Part shown: one piece after another, positions 17,505 through 25,290 of the stretch | How positions within the stretch are numbered: the stretch's first letter is position 1 | Layout: each line of letters begins with the position of its first letter | NCBI GenBank assembly: GCA_041690635.1 | Contig: JAWLGZ010000001.1 | Location: 62,001 to 126,000 of the forward strand | Direction of reading: 5' to 3' | Source of the DNA: JAWLGZ01 sp041690635 | GTDB lineage: Bacteria > Pseudomonadota > Gammaproteobacteria > Thiohalomonadales > Thiohalomonadaceae | DNA length: 64,000 nucleotides | Made by a program: the position numbers and the translations under genes | Notes under the pieces: model-generated | Database searches by the model: none | What the model saw: only the letters and a program-made list of their open reading frames with translations | Told to the model about the DNA's origin: nothing

Positions 17505-17603
17505 TTTAGTTCGCCTCTGCCCCGCATGGCCCTTGGCCTGGGACGCACGGGTTCTTGTGCTTAGCGGATATACCTTCTGAGGTATTCACCGCTTCCGACG
17601 GTT

Positions 17604-17630
17604 GTATCGGCACCGCCGGGGGGAACTTTA
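17604..17630 (-). promoter_or_regulatory. Sigma28 promoter of flagellin 2
   Basis: The minus strand reads TAAA-N15-GCCGATAC (7/8 in the -10). The surrounding bases resemble the flagellin 1 promoter region, showing the promoter was duplicated with the gene. Confidence 0.87.
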
Positions 17631-17723
17631 GGGGTTGCGTGATGGTTTTCGCGTTTTCCGTCAAGGCGCCCCGTTGGCCGTTGAAAATGGAACCTAACCA
17701 GTTGATTATTATATTGCTCGATC

Positions 17724-18399
17724 GATGGGTATCGCCCTCCGGGCTCAACCCATCCTACGAATTTCACCGCTGTAGGATGGGTTGAGCGCAGCGATACCCA
17801 TCGGTCGCGGACTCCTTCAACCCCGCCACGCGCCCGGACTGCTGCGCGATCGATGGGTATCGCCCTCCGGGCTCAACCCATCCTACGAATTTCACCGCTG
17901 TAGGATGGGTTGAGCGCAGCGATACCCATCGGTCGCGGATTCCTTCAACCCCGCCACGCGCCCGGCCTGCTGCACGATCGATGGGTATCGCCCTCCGGGC
18001 TCAACCCATCCTACAAATTTCACCGCTGTAGGATGGGTTGAGCGCAGCGATACCCATCGGTCGCGGATTCCTTCAACCCCGCCACGCGCCCGGACTACTG
18101 CGCGATCGATGGGTATCGCCCTCCGGGCTCAACCCATCCTACGAATTTCACCGCTGTAGGATGGGTTGAGCGGCAGCGATACCCATCGGTCGCGGACTCC
18201 TTCAACCCGCCACGCGCCCGGACTACTGCGCGATCGATGGGTATCGCCCTCCGGGCTCAACCCATCCTACAAATTTCACCGCTGTAGGATGGGTTGAGCG
18301 CAGCGATACCCATCGGTCGCGGACTCCTTCAACCCCGCCACGCGCCCGGCCTGCTGCACGATCGATGGGTATCGCCCTCCGGGCTCAACCCATCCTACG
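17724..18399. repeat. REP array, five 128-bp units plus a half unit
   Basis: Reverse REPs start at 17724, 17852, 17980, 18108, 18236 and 18364, an exact 128-bp period. Within each unit the forward REP follows after AATTTCACCGCT, and the linker runs through 'tccttcaaccccgccacgcg'. One unit has a +1/-1 indel pair that keeps the period. It fills the gap between the flagellin 2 promoter and higB. Confidence 0.95.
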
Positions 18400-18450
18400 A
18401 ACTACGGGCTACCGGCTGCATTGATTGGTCGAGCGCAGCAATACTATTGT

Positions 18451-18479
18451 TTGACGTTACTAACGCGTAGCGCTAGCAT
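18451..18479 (+). promoter_or_regulatory. Sigma70-type promoter of higBA, probably leaderless
   Basis: TTGACG, a 17-bp spacer and TAGCAT. The expected start site coincides with the higB ATG at 18486 and no Shine-Dalgarno sequence is visible. The palindrome TAGCGCTA (18468-18475) overlaps the -10 and could be the HigA operator. Confidence 0.6.
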
Positions 18480-18485
18480 TTATCA

Positions 18486-18764
18486 ATGATCAAGACGTTC
18501 CATTGCAAGGAGACGGAGGCGCTGTTCCAAGGAAACCGGGTGGGACGGTTCAAAGACATTGAACGCCCTGCCTTGCGTAAGCTGGAGCAACTGGATGTGG
18601 CATCAACCATCAACGATATGCGGGTCCCGCCCGGGAACCGCTTGGAGACGTTGTCCGGTAACAGGAAGGGGCAGTGGAGTGTACGCATCAACGGGCAGTG
18701 GCGGTTGTGTTTCCGCTTTGTGGATGGCGACGCGCATGACGTCGAGATTGTGGATTATCACTAG
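18486..18764 (+). CDS. higB: RelE/HigB-family toxin
   Basis: A 92-residue mRNA interferase of the ParE/RelE fold. The family signature is clear: an N-terminal IKTFHCKETEALFQG, the central LEQLDVASTINDMRVPPGNRLETL, and the C-terminal GQWSVRINGQWRLCFRF...DVEIVDYH. HigB toxins cleave mRNA on the ribosome. The toxin gene comes first, the order typical of higBA. It is embedded between two REP arrays that share the same linker sequence. Confidence 0.9.
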   Translation: MIKTFHCKETEALFQGNRVGRFKDIERPALRKLEQLDVASTINDMRVPPGNRLETLSGNRKGQWSVRINGQWRLCFRFVDGDAHDVEIVDYH

Positions 18765-18775
18765 CGAGGTGGATT

Positions 18776-19072
18776 GTGGCTCGTGAGATTGCCCCCGTTT
18801 CCCCGGGTGAAATGCTGCTTGAAGAGTTCCTGAAGCCGATGGGGATCACCCAATACCGGCTCGCCAAGGAGATTGGCGTGTCGCAACGCCGCATTGGCGA
18901 GATTGTGCAGGGCAAGCGCGCAATCACCGCCGATACAGACCTGCGGCTGTGCAGGTTCTTTGGCCTGTCGGACGGATGGTGGCTTCGGCTACAGATCAAA
19001 CATGACACGGAGCGCGCACGCGAGCGTCTGGGCGATGTGCTTGCCCGGATTCACCCCATCGCCCACGCCTGA
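18776..19072 (+). CDS. higA: HigA-family antitoxin
   Basis: A 98-residue XRE-type helix-turn-helix protein (PGEMLLEEFLKPMGITQYRLAKEIGVSQRRIGEIVQGKRAIT) that should bind HigB and repress the operon. The GTG start at 18776 lies 11 bp after the higB stop, with GCGAGG before it. Length and C-terminal helix (WWLRLQIKHDTERAR) match HigA. Nothing indicates degeneration. Confidence 0.9.
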   Translation: MAREIAPVSPGEMLLEEFLKPMGITQYRLAKEIGVSQRRIGEIVQGKRAITADTDLRLCRFFGLSDGWWLRLQIKHDTERARERLGDVLARIHPIAHA

Positions 19073-19086
19073 GCTCCAGCGCGATC

Positions 19087-19423
19087 GATGGGTATCGCCC
19101 TCCGGGCTCAACCCATCCTACAAAACCGCCCGCTAACCCGCTGTAGGATGGGTTGAGCGGTAGCGATACCCATCGGTCGCGGGTTCCTTCAACCCCGCCA
19201 CGCGCCCGGCCTGCTGCTCGATCGATGGGTATCGCCCTCCGGGCTCAACCCACCCTACAAACCAACCGTCGGTGCCGGGTCGGGACCATACCCGCTCGGA
19301 AGGCAGATGTAGGATGGGTTGAGCGGAGCGATACCCATCGGTCGCGGACTCCTTCAACCCCGCCACGCGCCCGGCCTGCTGCGCGATCGATGGGTATCGC
19401 CCTCCGGGCTCAACCCACCCTAC
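19087..19423. repeat. REP cluster continuing the 128-bp-type array
   Basis: Five REPs (reverse at 19087, 19224 and 19388; forward near 19142 and 19308) with the same 'tccttcaaccccgccacgcg' linker as the array at 17.7 kb. It fills most of 19073-19540. Confidence 0.92.
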
Positions 19424-19486
19424 GGGGCTCGATTAACCCGCGGCGGAATGGGTTGGGAATTCGGCCCGTTTTTCCCGGGCACAAAT

Positions 19487-19524
19487 AGAAAAAGGGACGG
19501 CCCCACCGTGGAGGCCGTCCCCTT
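19487..19524 (-). terminator. Terminator after flagellin 3
   Basis: A GGGGACGGCC ... GGCCGTCCC stem followed on the minus strand by TTTTTCTATT, about 17 bp past the flagellin 3 stop. Confidence 0.88.
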
Positions 19525-19540
19525 AGAGGGTTCACCTGCC

Positions 19541-21772
19541 TTACTGCAGGAGACTGAGCACCTGCTGCGGCAGGGAGTTGGCCTGGGCCAGCATGGCCAC
19601 GCCCGCCTGTTGCAGGATCTGGGTCTTGGTCAGCTCCGCCGTCTCCGCCGCGAAGTCCGTATCGAGGATCCGGCTCTTTGCCGCAGAGAGGTTCTCCGAC
19701 GTGGTCTGCAGGTTGGCGATGGTCGACTCGAAGCGGTTCTGCACCGCACCGAGATCCGCGCGAATGCCGTCAATCCGGGCCAGGGCGCCGTCCATGATGT
19801 CGATGGCCCGATGGGCCCCGTCCACCGAACTGATATCCACCGTATCCACCGACTGCAACTCGCTCGCCTGCAGGATATCGGCATCGCCGGTGAACAGTCC
19901 GCCGTTGAGGTGGTCCACATCGCTGCTCAGACTGAAGTAGCCGCCGGTCGATTTGAACTCCACATCGCCGCCGATGACGGTGGAGTCGCGGGTGCCGGCA
20001 TCGACACCGTACACACCGGGGTCGGGGGCTGTATCGGGATCGTCACCACCCGCTTCCAGAACCGTGGCGGTGCCGGTTTTCCCACTCACATCCATCGTCA
20101 CCACCCTCGGGGCGCTGTCGCTGACCACCGCAACCGAATGGCTGAAGTCCTGAATCCTGATGTCCTCTCCGGTATCGTGTTTCAGGACGATCGCATCCTT
20201 GTCGATGGAGAGTTCGGCCACCACGCCGGTCTTTCCGGTCTGGTCGTTGATGGCGTTCGACAGTTCGGTCAGGTTATTGGTAGTGACATTGGCCGAGACG
20301 GAGTGCCCGTTCAGCGTGAATGACACCACACCGTCGGTACTCAACCCGCCCAGGGTCGCCTCGGTGCGGGCGGTGGCGGTCACGCCTGTCGAATCGGCCA
20401 CCGCGTTGACCAACGCGGCGATCTCCTTGGCCGAGGCGTTTTCCAGAATCTCGATATCCTCGGACTCGCGGCCGTTGATGGTCAGGGTCTGAGCGGTGAC
20501 ATTGTTGCCGCCGGTGACATCGCCATGTGCGATACCCACGGTCTCGGCCGCTGTGCCCGCAGTTTCGATGTCAAGCAGACCCGTGTTGGTACCCGCCGCC
20601 TCCGAGGAGGTGATGCTGTAGCCGGCTTCAAGCTGAATTTCTATGGCGGCCAGCTTGCGGATGGAGTCGTTACCTCCATCTGCCAAGGTAGCACCTTCCA
20701 CAGTGACATCGCCCGCACCGGTACCGCCAAGCGCGTAGGTATCCACCTCAATATCCTGTGCAACGGCAGAAACCGTAACCACACCACCCTCCACTGAGGC
20801 AGTGACGCCCGCATCGGTAAAGGCCGAGTTGCCGTTAATTGCATTGGCGACTGCCGCCGCGACATCGTCACCCGCGAGAGCCCCGGATGCGGTGACGTTT
20901 ACTCCTGTCGCCACACCACCCGCTGACAGATTGAAGTCCAGCGTATCCGTATCTGCGAGAGTCACTGCGCTGAAATCCAGTTCCATCGTGGTGGTCCCGG
21001 TTGCCCGGGCCCCGGCAATACCTTCGACGGGGGCTGTGAGATTCGCGATGATTTCGTCAGAACCTTCACCCGTTGCCGCCACCGCCACCGTGTCGGCGAT
21101 GTTGCCGTTCGCGTCCCTGACGGTGAAGGTCTGGGCAGTTATCTCTGAAAGCGTGTTATCGGTGTTCGCCGTGGACAGCACCGACAGCGTCGTCGCCGCC
21201 TGGCCGGCGCTGGTGGCATTCTCGATACCGGTGATGGTGTTGTTGGTGTCGACCTTGTTGATCCCGAGGTTGTCGGAGGTCGCCTGGCTGACGGTCACGC
21301 TGATGCTCTGATTCGCCTCGGCACCCACCTGGAAGGTCTGGGCGGTGAAGGAGCCGTCGAGCAGCTTCAAGCCGTTAAAGGTGGTTGTGTTGGAGATGCG
21401 GTTCAACTCGGAGATGAGCTGATTGACCTCCGACTGCAGGGAGATGCGGTCGGTGGAGCTGTTGGTGGAGTTGGCCGACTGGATCGCCAGTTCGCGGATG
21501 CGCTGCAAAATATTGGTGCTCTCGGCCAGCGCACCCTCAGCGGTCTGCGCCAGGGAGATACCGTCATTGGCATTGCGCGTAGCCTGGGCCATACCCTTGA
21601 TCTGGGCGGTGAAGCGGTTGGAGATGGCCAGACCCGCCGCGTCATCTTTCGCGCTGTTGATACGTAGACCGGAAGAGAGCCGCGTGAGCGAAGTATTCAG
21701 AGCCCCCTGCGACTTGTTCAGATTGCGCTGCGCGTTAAGCGAGGCAATGTTGGTATTGATTACCTGTGCCAT
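19541..21772 (-). CDS. Flagellin, paralogue 3 (743 aa)
   Basis: Third large flagellin, with the same D0/D1 ends (MAQVINTNIASLNAQRNL ... LPQQVLSLLQ). Its centre is alignable with paralogue 1 along its length (for example TGIENAT, ITAQTFT, DVTGGNNVT, TINGRESEDIEIL near 427) but clearly more diverged than the ends. Small differences in the conserved ends (ALNTSLTRL, RFTAQIKGMAQATRNAND) mark it as the outlier. I could not find a sigma28 promoter in the 230 bp upstream; only a poor GG-N10-GC match exists near 21890. It may be expressed differently or poorly. Confidence 0.95.
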   Translation of the reverse strand: MAQVINTNIASLNAQRNLNKSQGALNTSLTRLSSGLRINSAKDDAAGLAISNRFTAQIKGMAQATRNANDGISLAQTAEGALAESTNILQRIRELAIQSANSTNSSTDRISLQSEVNQLISELNRISNTTTFNGLKLLDGSFTAQTFQVGAEANQSISVTVSQATSDNLGINKVDTNNTITGIENATSAGQAATTLSVLSTANTDNTLSEITAQTFTVRDANGNIADTVAVAATGEGSDEIIANLTAPVEGIAGARATGTTTMELDFSAVTLADTDTLDFNLSAGGVATGVNVTASGALAGDDVAAAVANAINGNSAFTDAGVTASVEGGVVTVSAVAQDIEVDTYALGGTGAGDVTVEGATLADGGNDSIRKLAAIEIQLEAGYSITSSEAAGTNTGLLDIETAGTAAETVGIAHGDVTGGNNVTAQTLTINGRESEDIEILENASAKEIAALVNAVADSTGVTATARTEATLGGLSTDGVVSFTLNGHSVSANVTTNNLTELSNAINDQTGKTGVVAELSIDKDAIVLKHDTGEDIRIQDFSHSVAVVSDSAPRVVTMDVSGKTGTATVLEAGGDDPDTAPDPGVYGVDAGTRDSTVIGGDVEFKSTGGYFSLSSDVDHLNGGLFTGDADILQASELQSVDTVDISSVDGAHRAIDIMDGALARIDGIRADLGAVQNRFESTIANLQTTSENLSAAKSRILDTDFAAETAELTKTQILQQAGVAMLAQANSLPQQVLSLLQ

Positions 21773-21998
21773 TGTCTTTTCTCCTCTGCCCCGCCCGGCC
21801 CATAACCCGGGAGGCGTGGTTTAATCACCAAGCGGTTCATGCTTTTGGGGGTAGGGGCAGGCTCCTACCCGGTCTCATCCCTTAGGGCGGCAATTTCTTG
21901 ACCCTTCAGGGCGTTGATGCAGACAAAGCAAAGCCTGTGCCAACCCCGGGGTGCTGCAGGCATTTCGCTTGGAATCATGGGAAACAGACGGAGGACCG

Positions 21999-22332
21999 CA
22001 TGGGTATCGCCCTTTCGGGCTCAACCCATCCTACGGCGGACTTCGATTGACGTGGATGTAGGATGGGTTGAGCGAAGCGATACCCATCAGTCGCGGATGC
22101 CATTGCCGTAGACCCGCCCATGGGCAGGATTACCGCATGGGTATCGCCCTCTGGGCTCAACCCATCCTACGGCGGACTTCGATTGACGTGGATGTAGGAT
22201 GGGTTGAGCGAAGCGATACCCATCAGTCGCGGATGCCATTGCCGTAGACCCGCCCATGGGCAGGATTACCGCATGGGTATCGCCCTCCGGGCTCAACCCA
22301 TCCTACGGACTTCGATTGACGTGGATGTAGGG
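21999..22332. repeat. REP array with 136-137-bp period
   Basis: Reverse REPs start at 21999, 22136 and 22272, with forward REPs near 22056 and 22193 and a truncated end at 22321-22332. The linker contains 'gatgccattgccgtagaccc' and a CCCATGGG palindrome. It occupies the middle of the gene-free interval 21773-22484. Confidence 0.92.
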
Positions 22333-22484
22333 ACAAGGGCGTAACCTTATTGAGCGGTGGCGGGCTTGGCGCCAGCACACAGACCCGCCTCAGTCGCGGA
22401 CTCCTGGCTGGTCTCGCGGCGGCTGATGTATGCTTACCGCACATCATCAACGTGGCGGCGGCTGTCGCGGATGGAGAACCGTGC

Positions 22485-22712
22485 ATGCGAACCGTAGGTA
22501 AACGCAAAGAGCGGCCAATTGCGTTTCATGCATCGGCGGAACTGCTTGTCGAGGGCGCTCGATTCAATGATGAAATCCACCGCCTGCCAACCGGCGATCT
22601 CACCTGCATTCCGAAGGGGGTGTATTTCTTTAGAACCCACGAGGAAGCCAACAGGCACCAGGATGAGTGTCTGGCCCAGGCAATGGCCGTTTCCTCAGGG
22701 ACTCGCACCTGA
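22485..22712 (+). CDS. Small protein of unknown function, partner of the nucleotidyltransferase
   Basis: A 75-residue protein starting MRTVGKRKERPIAFHASAELLVEGARF, with GGAGAA 8 bp before ATG 22485. Its stop touches the next start (TGA-ATG), so the two genes form a tight operon like a toxin-antitoxin pair. I recognise no domain; the sequence is mixed charged and probably soluble. The function is unknown and the partnership is inferred from spacing only. Confidence 0.6.
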   Translation: MRTVGKRKERPIAFHASAELLVEGARFNDEIHRLPTGDLTCIPKGVYFFRTHEEANRHQDECLAQAMAVSSGTRT

Positions 22713-23197
22713 ATGGATGAGTACAGCCGCCCAGCCACCCTGGCTGACCTCAAGACGCTGATCCGCTCGCTGAACGAACAGGGTGCCGATTACCTACTCA
22801 TCGGCGGGTATGCGCTGTTCGCCCACGGTTATCACCGGGCCACCACTGATGTCGATCTCCTGGTCCCCGCGAGTCCACAGGCGGGTGAAAAGGTGAAGCA
22901 GGCGCTTATGGTGCTTCCGGATCAGGCGGCAGTCGATCTGGACCCCGCCTGGTTTGCGGAAGGGGAGAATATCCGCGTCCCGATGCATTCGTGATCGACA
23001 TCATGCTCAACGCCTGCGGCGAGACTTATGAGAGCCTGAAGCAGTTTGCCGAAACCATCGAGCTGGACGGGATCCCTGTTCAGACGGTGAGTATCGAAGG
23101 GCTGCTGAGAACCAAGCAGACCGATAAAGATGCGCTGGACAGGCGTGTGCTGGAACGGGCGCTTCAAACCATACGCGGCAAGGACGGTGGCGGTTAA
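22713..23197 (+). pseudogene. MNT/AbiEii-type nucleotidyltransferase, frameshifted
   Basis: The first part (22713-22994) has the nucleotidyltransferase signature LLIGGYALFAHGYHRATTDVDLLV, with GG and the DxD-like TTDVDLL. The frame ends at IRVPMHS. The continuation VIDIMLNACGETYESLKQF...RRVLERALQ lies one frame away (22991-23197). Restoring one base near 22980 would join ...IRV to DAFVIDIML, the expected family sequence. So a single-base deletion has split a protein of about 160 residues. A sequencing error beside repeats is possible. Confidence 0.75.
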
Positions 23198-23204
23198 GCG
23201 TGTA

Positions 23205-23662
23205 TGAAGGGTATCGCCTTCCGGCTCAACCCATCCTGGCGAAAACAACTGGCCCCCGCTGTAGGATGGGTTGAGCGCAGCGATACCCATCGGGCGCGGG
23301 TTCGTTCGGGGGCCGGCATGCTGCGCGATCGATGGGTATCGCCTTCCGGCTCAACCCATACTACGAAAACAACTGGCACCCGCTGTAGGATGGGTTGAGC
23401 GCAGCGATACCCATCGGTCGCGGGTTCGTTCGGGGCCGGCATGCTGCGCGATCGATGGGTATCGCCTTCCGGCTCAACCCATACTACGAAAACAACTGGC
23501 ACCCGCTGTAGGATGGGTTGAGCGCAGCGATACCCATCGGTCGCGGGTTCGTTCGGGGCCGGCATGCTGCGCGATCGATGGGTATCGCCTTCCGGCTCAA
23601 CCCATCCTACGAAAACAACTGGCACCCGCTGTAGGATGGGTTGAGCGCAGCGATACCCATCG
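23205..23662. repeat. REP array with 123-bp period
   Basis: Reverse REPs at about 23209 (degenerate), 23331, 23454 and 23577, and forward REPs near 23260, 23384, 23507 and 23630. The spacer is GAAAACAACTGGCACCCGCT, and the linker contains 'ttcgttcggggccggcatgc'. It fills nearly all of 23198-23682, ending 20 bp from the flgL stop. Confidence 0.94.
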
Positions 23663-23682
23663 GTCGCGGAATCCGATCCGCG

Positions 23683-25287
23683 CTATCCGATGTAGTTGAA
23701 CAGCGACAACCCCTGGGTCTTGACGTAGGTCTGTTGCGCTGCCTGCAGGCCGACCATCTGCAGGTTGAAGCGGCTGATCGCCTCGGCGTAGTCGAGATCT
23801 TCGAGATCGGAGATAAGCTCCTGGGCCTGGAGGGCGAAGTGGTCGTTGGCGTTGCGCTGGCCGTCCAGTGAGTTGAGCCGGGCGCCGATCTGCGCGCGCA
23901 CCTCGCCAATGTGCTGCATCCCCTGGTCCAGGTCCATCAGCGCGTTGTTGATACGATCTCGGAATCCGGCGTTGTCGTGATCGTTGTCGACCCGGCCTTC
24001 CACCGCGTCGATCATGCTCTGCAGCGTGGTGAAGATATCTTGGCGGCGGCTCGGCTCAACCACAAAGTGATCACCGGCATTGGGGGTGCCGTTGATCTTG
24101 GTCTTCAGTCCCTGGAAGGCGATGGCCGCCTCCTCCTCATATTTGCCGCTTGTAATCAGGTCTCCCCCGCTATTCACAATGATGTAGCGCTCAGCCGGAG
24201 CGCCGCCACTAAGCACGATTGGTTCGGCACTAGTGACTTCCGTACTACTATCGTCTCCCTGAAGTACGGTACCAAAGTATCCTGTAACTACATCATCCGA
24301 ATCGATGGACACCAGAGGGTCAGTAACATCAGTCAAAAATTCTTGAATTTCGATTGGTTCTCCGGAACCACTATTGTTTGCCAGGAAGAGATTCCCTTCT
24401 TCATCGATGTCGGCGAGAACACCGGTCTGATGTGAGCGTTCGTTGATGCTGTCACGCAGATCTTCTAGGGACGATAGTGCTGGGCCCTCTCCTTGGGAGT
24501 AAACCTCAAACCCATTGATCTCGATGCGATATTCGAGAACGTTGTTATTGGCTGGGTCGTCGATAATACCAATGCCTGTGCCGACCGCCGCCTCGGTCGC
24601 TTCCGCGAAAACTACCTCATAGGTGTCGCCGTCGTACTCCTGATGGTTGGTCACGCTCCCGGGATCGATGACGCCGCTGCCGGTGTTATTTTCACCGGCG
24701 CTGACCCGGAATACACTGTTTCCGGTCCAGGAGTCCATGAAGACGTCGTAGCCGGTGTCACCGGCAGAAACCTGCCGCTGATCGCCAATCTGGATGAATC
24801 GCTGGGTCTGGTCACCGTCATAGCTGACGCCACCGCCGGCTTGAATGGTAAACGGCTGGGTGTGGCCTTTAGTTCCGGAAAACAGGTACTCACCATTGCC
24901 ATCGGTGCTGTTTGAGAGGTCGATCACCTGGTCCAGAATCTGCCGCATCTCGGCAGAGATCATGTGCCGCGTCTCGTTCGTCTGGGTGCCGTTGGCCGCC
25001 TGGATGGCCAGCTCGCGCATGCGCTGGAGTTGCAGTTCAACGTTGTCCAGCACCCCTTCCTCTGTATTCAGTCGCATCTCCGCCTGATTGGCGTTGGATT
25101 GGTACTGAAGGATTCGGTCGAGGGTGCGGCGCAGTTGCAGGCTCTGCTCGGAAGCAACCGGATCGTCGGCCGGCGTCAGAATGCGCCGCCCGGTGGAGAG
25201 CTGCATCTGGGTCTTGCTCAGCTTCGACTGCTGCTCCATCAGCGTCTGGGTTCCGAGCCGCTGGATCTGCTGGGTTGAGATACGCAT
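23683..25287 (-). CDS. flgL: Hook-filament junction protein FlgL with an inserted domain
   Basis: FlgL (HAP3) joins hook and filament. The start MRISTQQIQRLGTQTLMEQQSKL and the C-terminus (EDLDYAEAISRFNLQMVGLQAAQQTYVKTQGLSLFNYIG) are typical. At 534 residues it is about 130-220 longer than usual. The excess corresponds largely to residues about 217-415, a domain with LEYRIEINGFEVYSQGEG, SSLEDLRDSIN and DDVVTGYFGT, which has a clear relative in the neighbouring FlgK. It lies 3 bp after flgK, in the same operon. Confidence 0.94.
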   Translation of the reverse strand: MRISTQQIQRLGTQTLMEQQSKLSKTQMQLSTGRRILTPADDPVASEQSLQLRRTLDRILQYQSNANQAEMRLNTEEGVLDNVELQLQRMRELAIQAANGTQTNETRHMISAEMRQILDQVIDLSNSTDGNGEYLFSGTKGHTQPFTIQAGGGVSYDGDQTQRFIQIGDQRQVSAGDTGYDVFMDSWTGNSVFRVSAGENNTGSGVIDPGSVTNHQEYDGDTYEVVFAEATEAAVGTGIGIIDDPANNNVLEYRIEINGFEVYSQGEGPALSSLEDLRDSINERSHQTGVLADIDEEGNLFLANNSGSGEPIEIQEFLTDVTDPLVSIDSDDVVTGYFGTVLQGDDSSTEVTSAEPIVLSGGAPAERYIIVNSGGDLITSGKYEEEAAIAFQGLKTKINGTPNAGDHFVVEPSRRQDIFTTLQSMIDAVEGRVDNDHDNAGFRDRINNALMDLDQGMQHIGEVRAQIGARLNSLDGQRNANDHFALQAQELISDLEDLDYAEAISRFNLQMVGLQAAQQTYVKTQGLSLFNYIG

Positions 25288-25290
25288 GAC

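Noticed and set aside
23194..23699. Repeat-protein ORFs (GWVERSDTHRSR, MGIALRAQPILR and similar)
   Set aside because: They are translations of REP palindromes in arrays; the same peptides appear wherever the DNA repeat occurs and on both strands.
23683..25287. FlgL length explained by a frameshift fusion with another gene
   Set aside because: The frame is continuous with normal FlgL ends, and the extra domain has a relative in FlgK, so an inserted domain explains it better.
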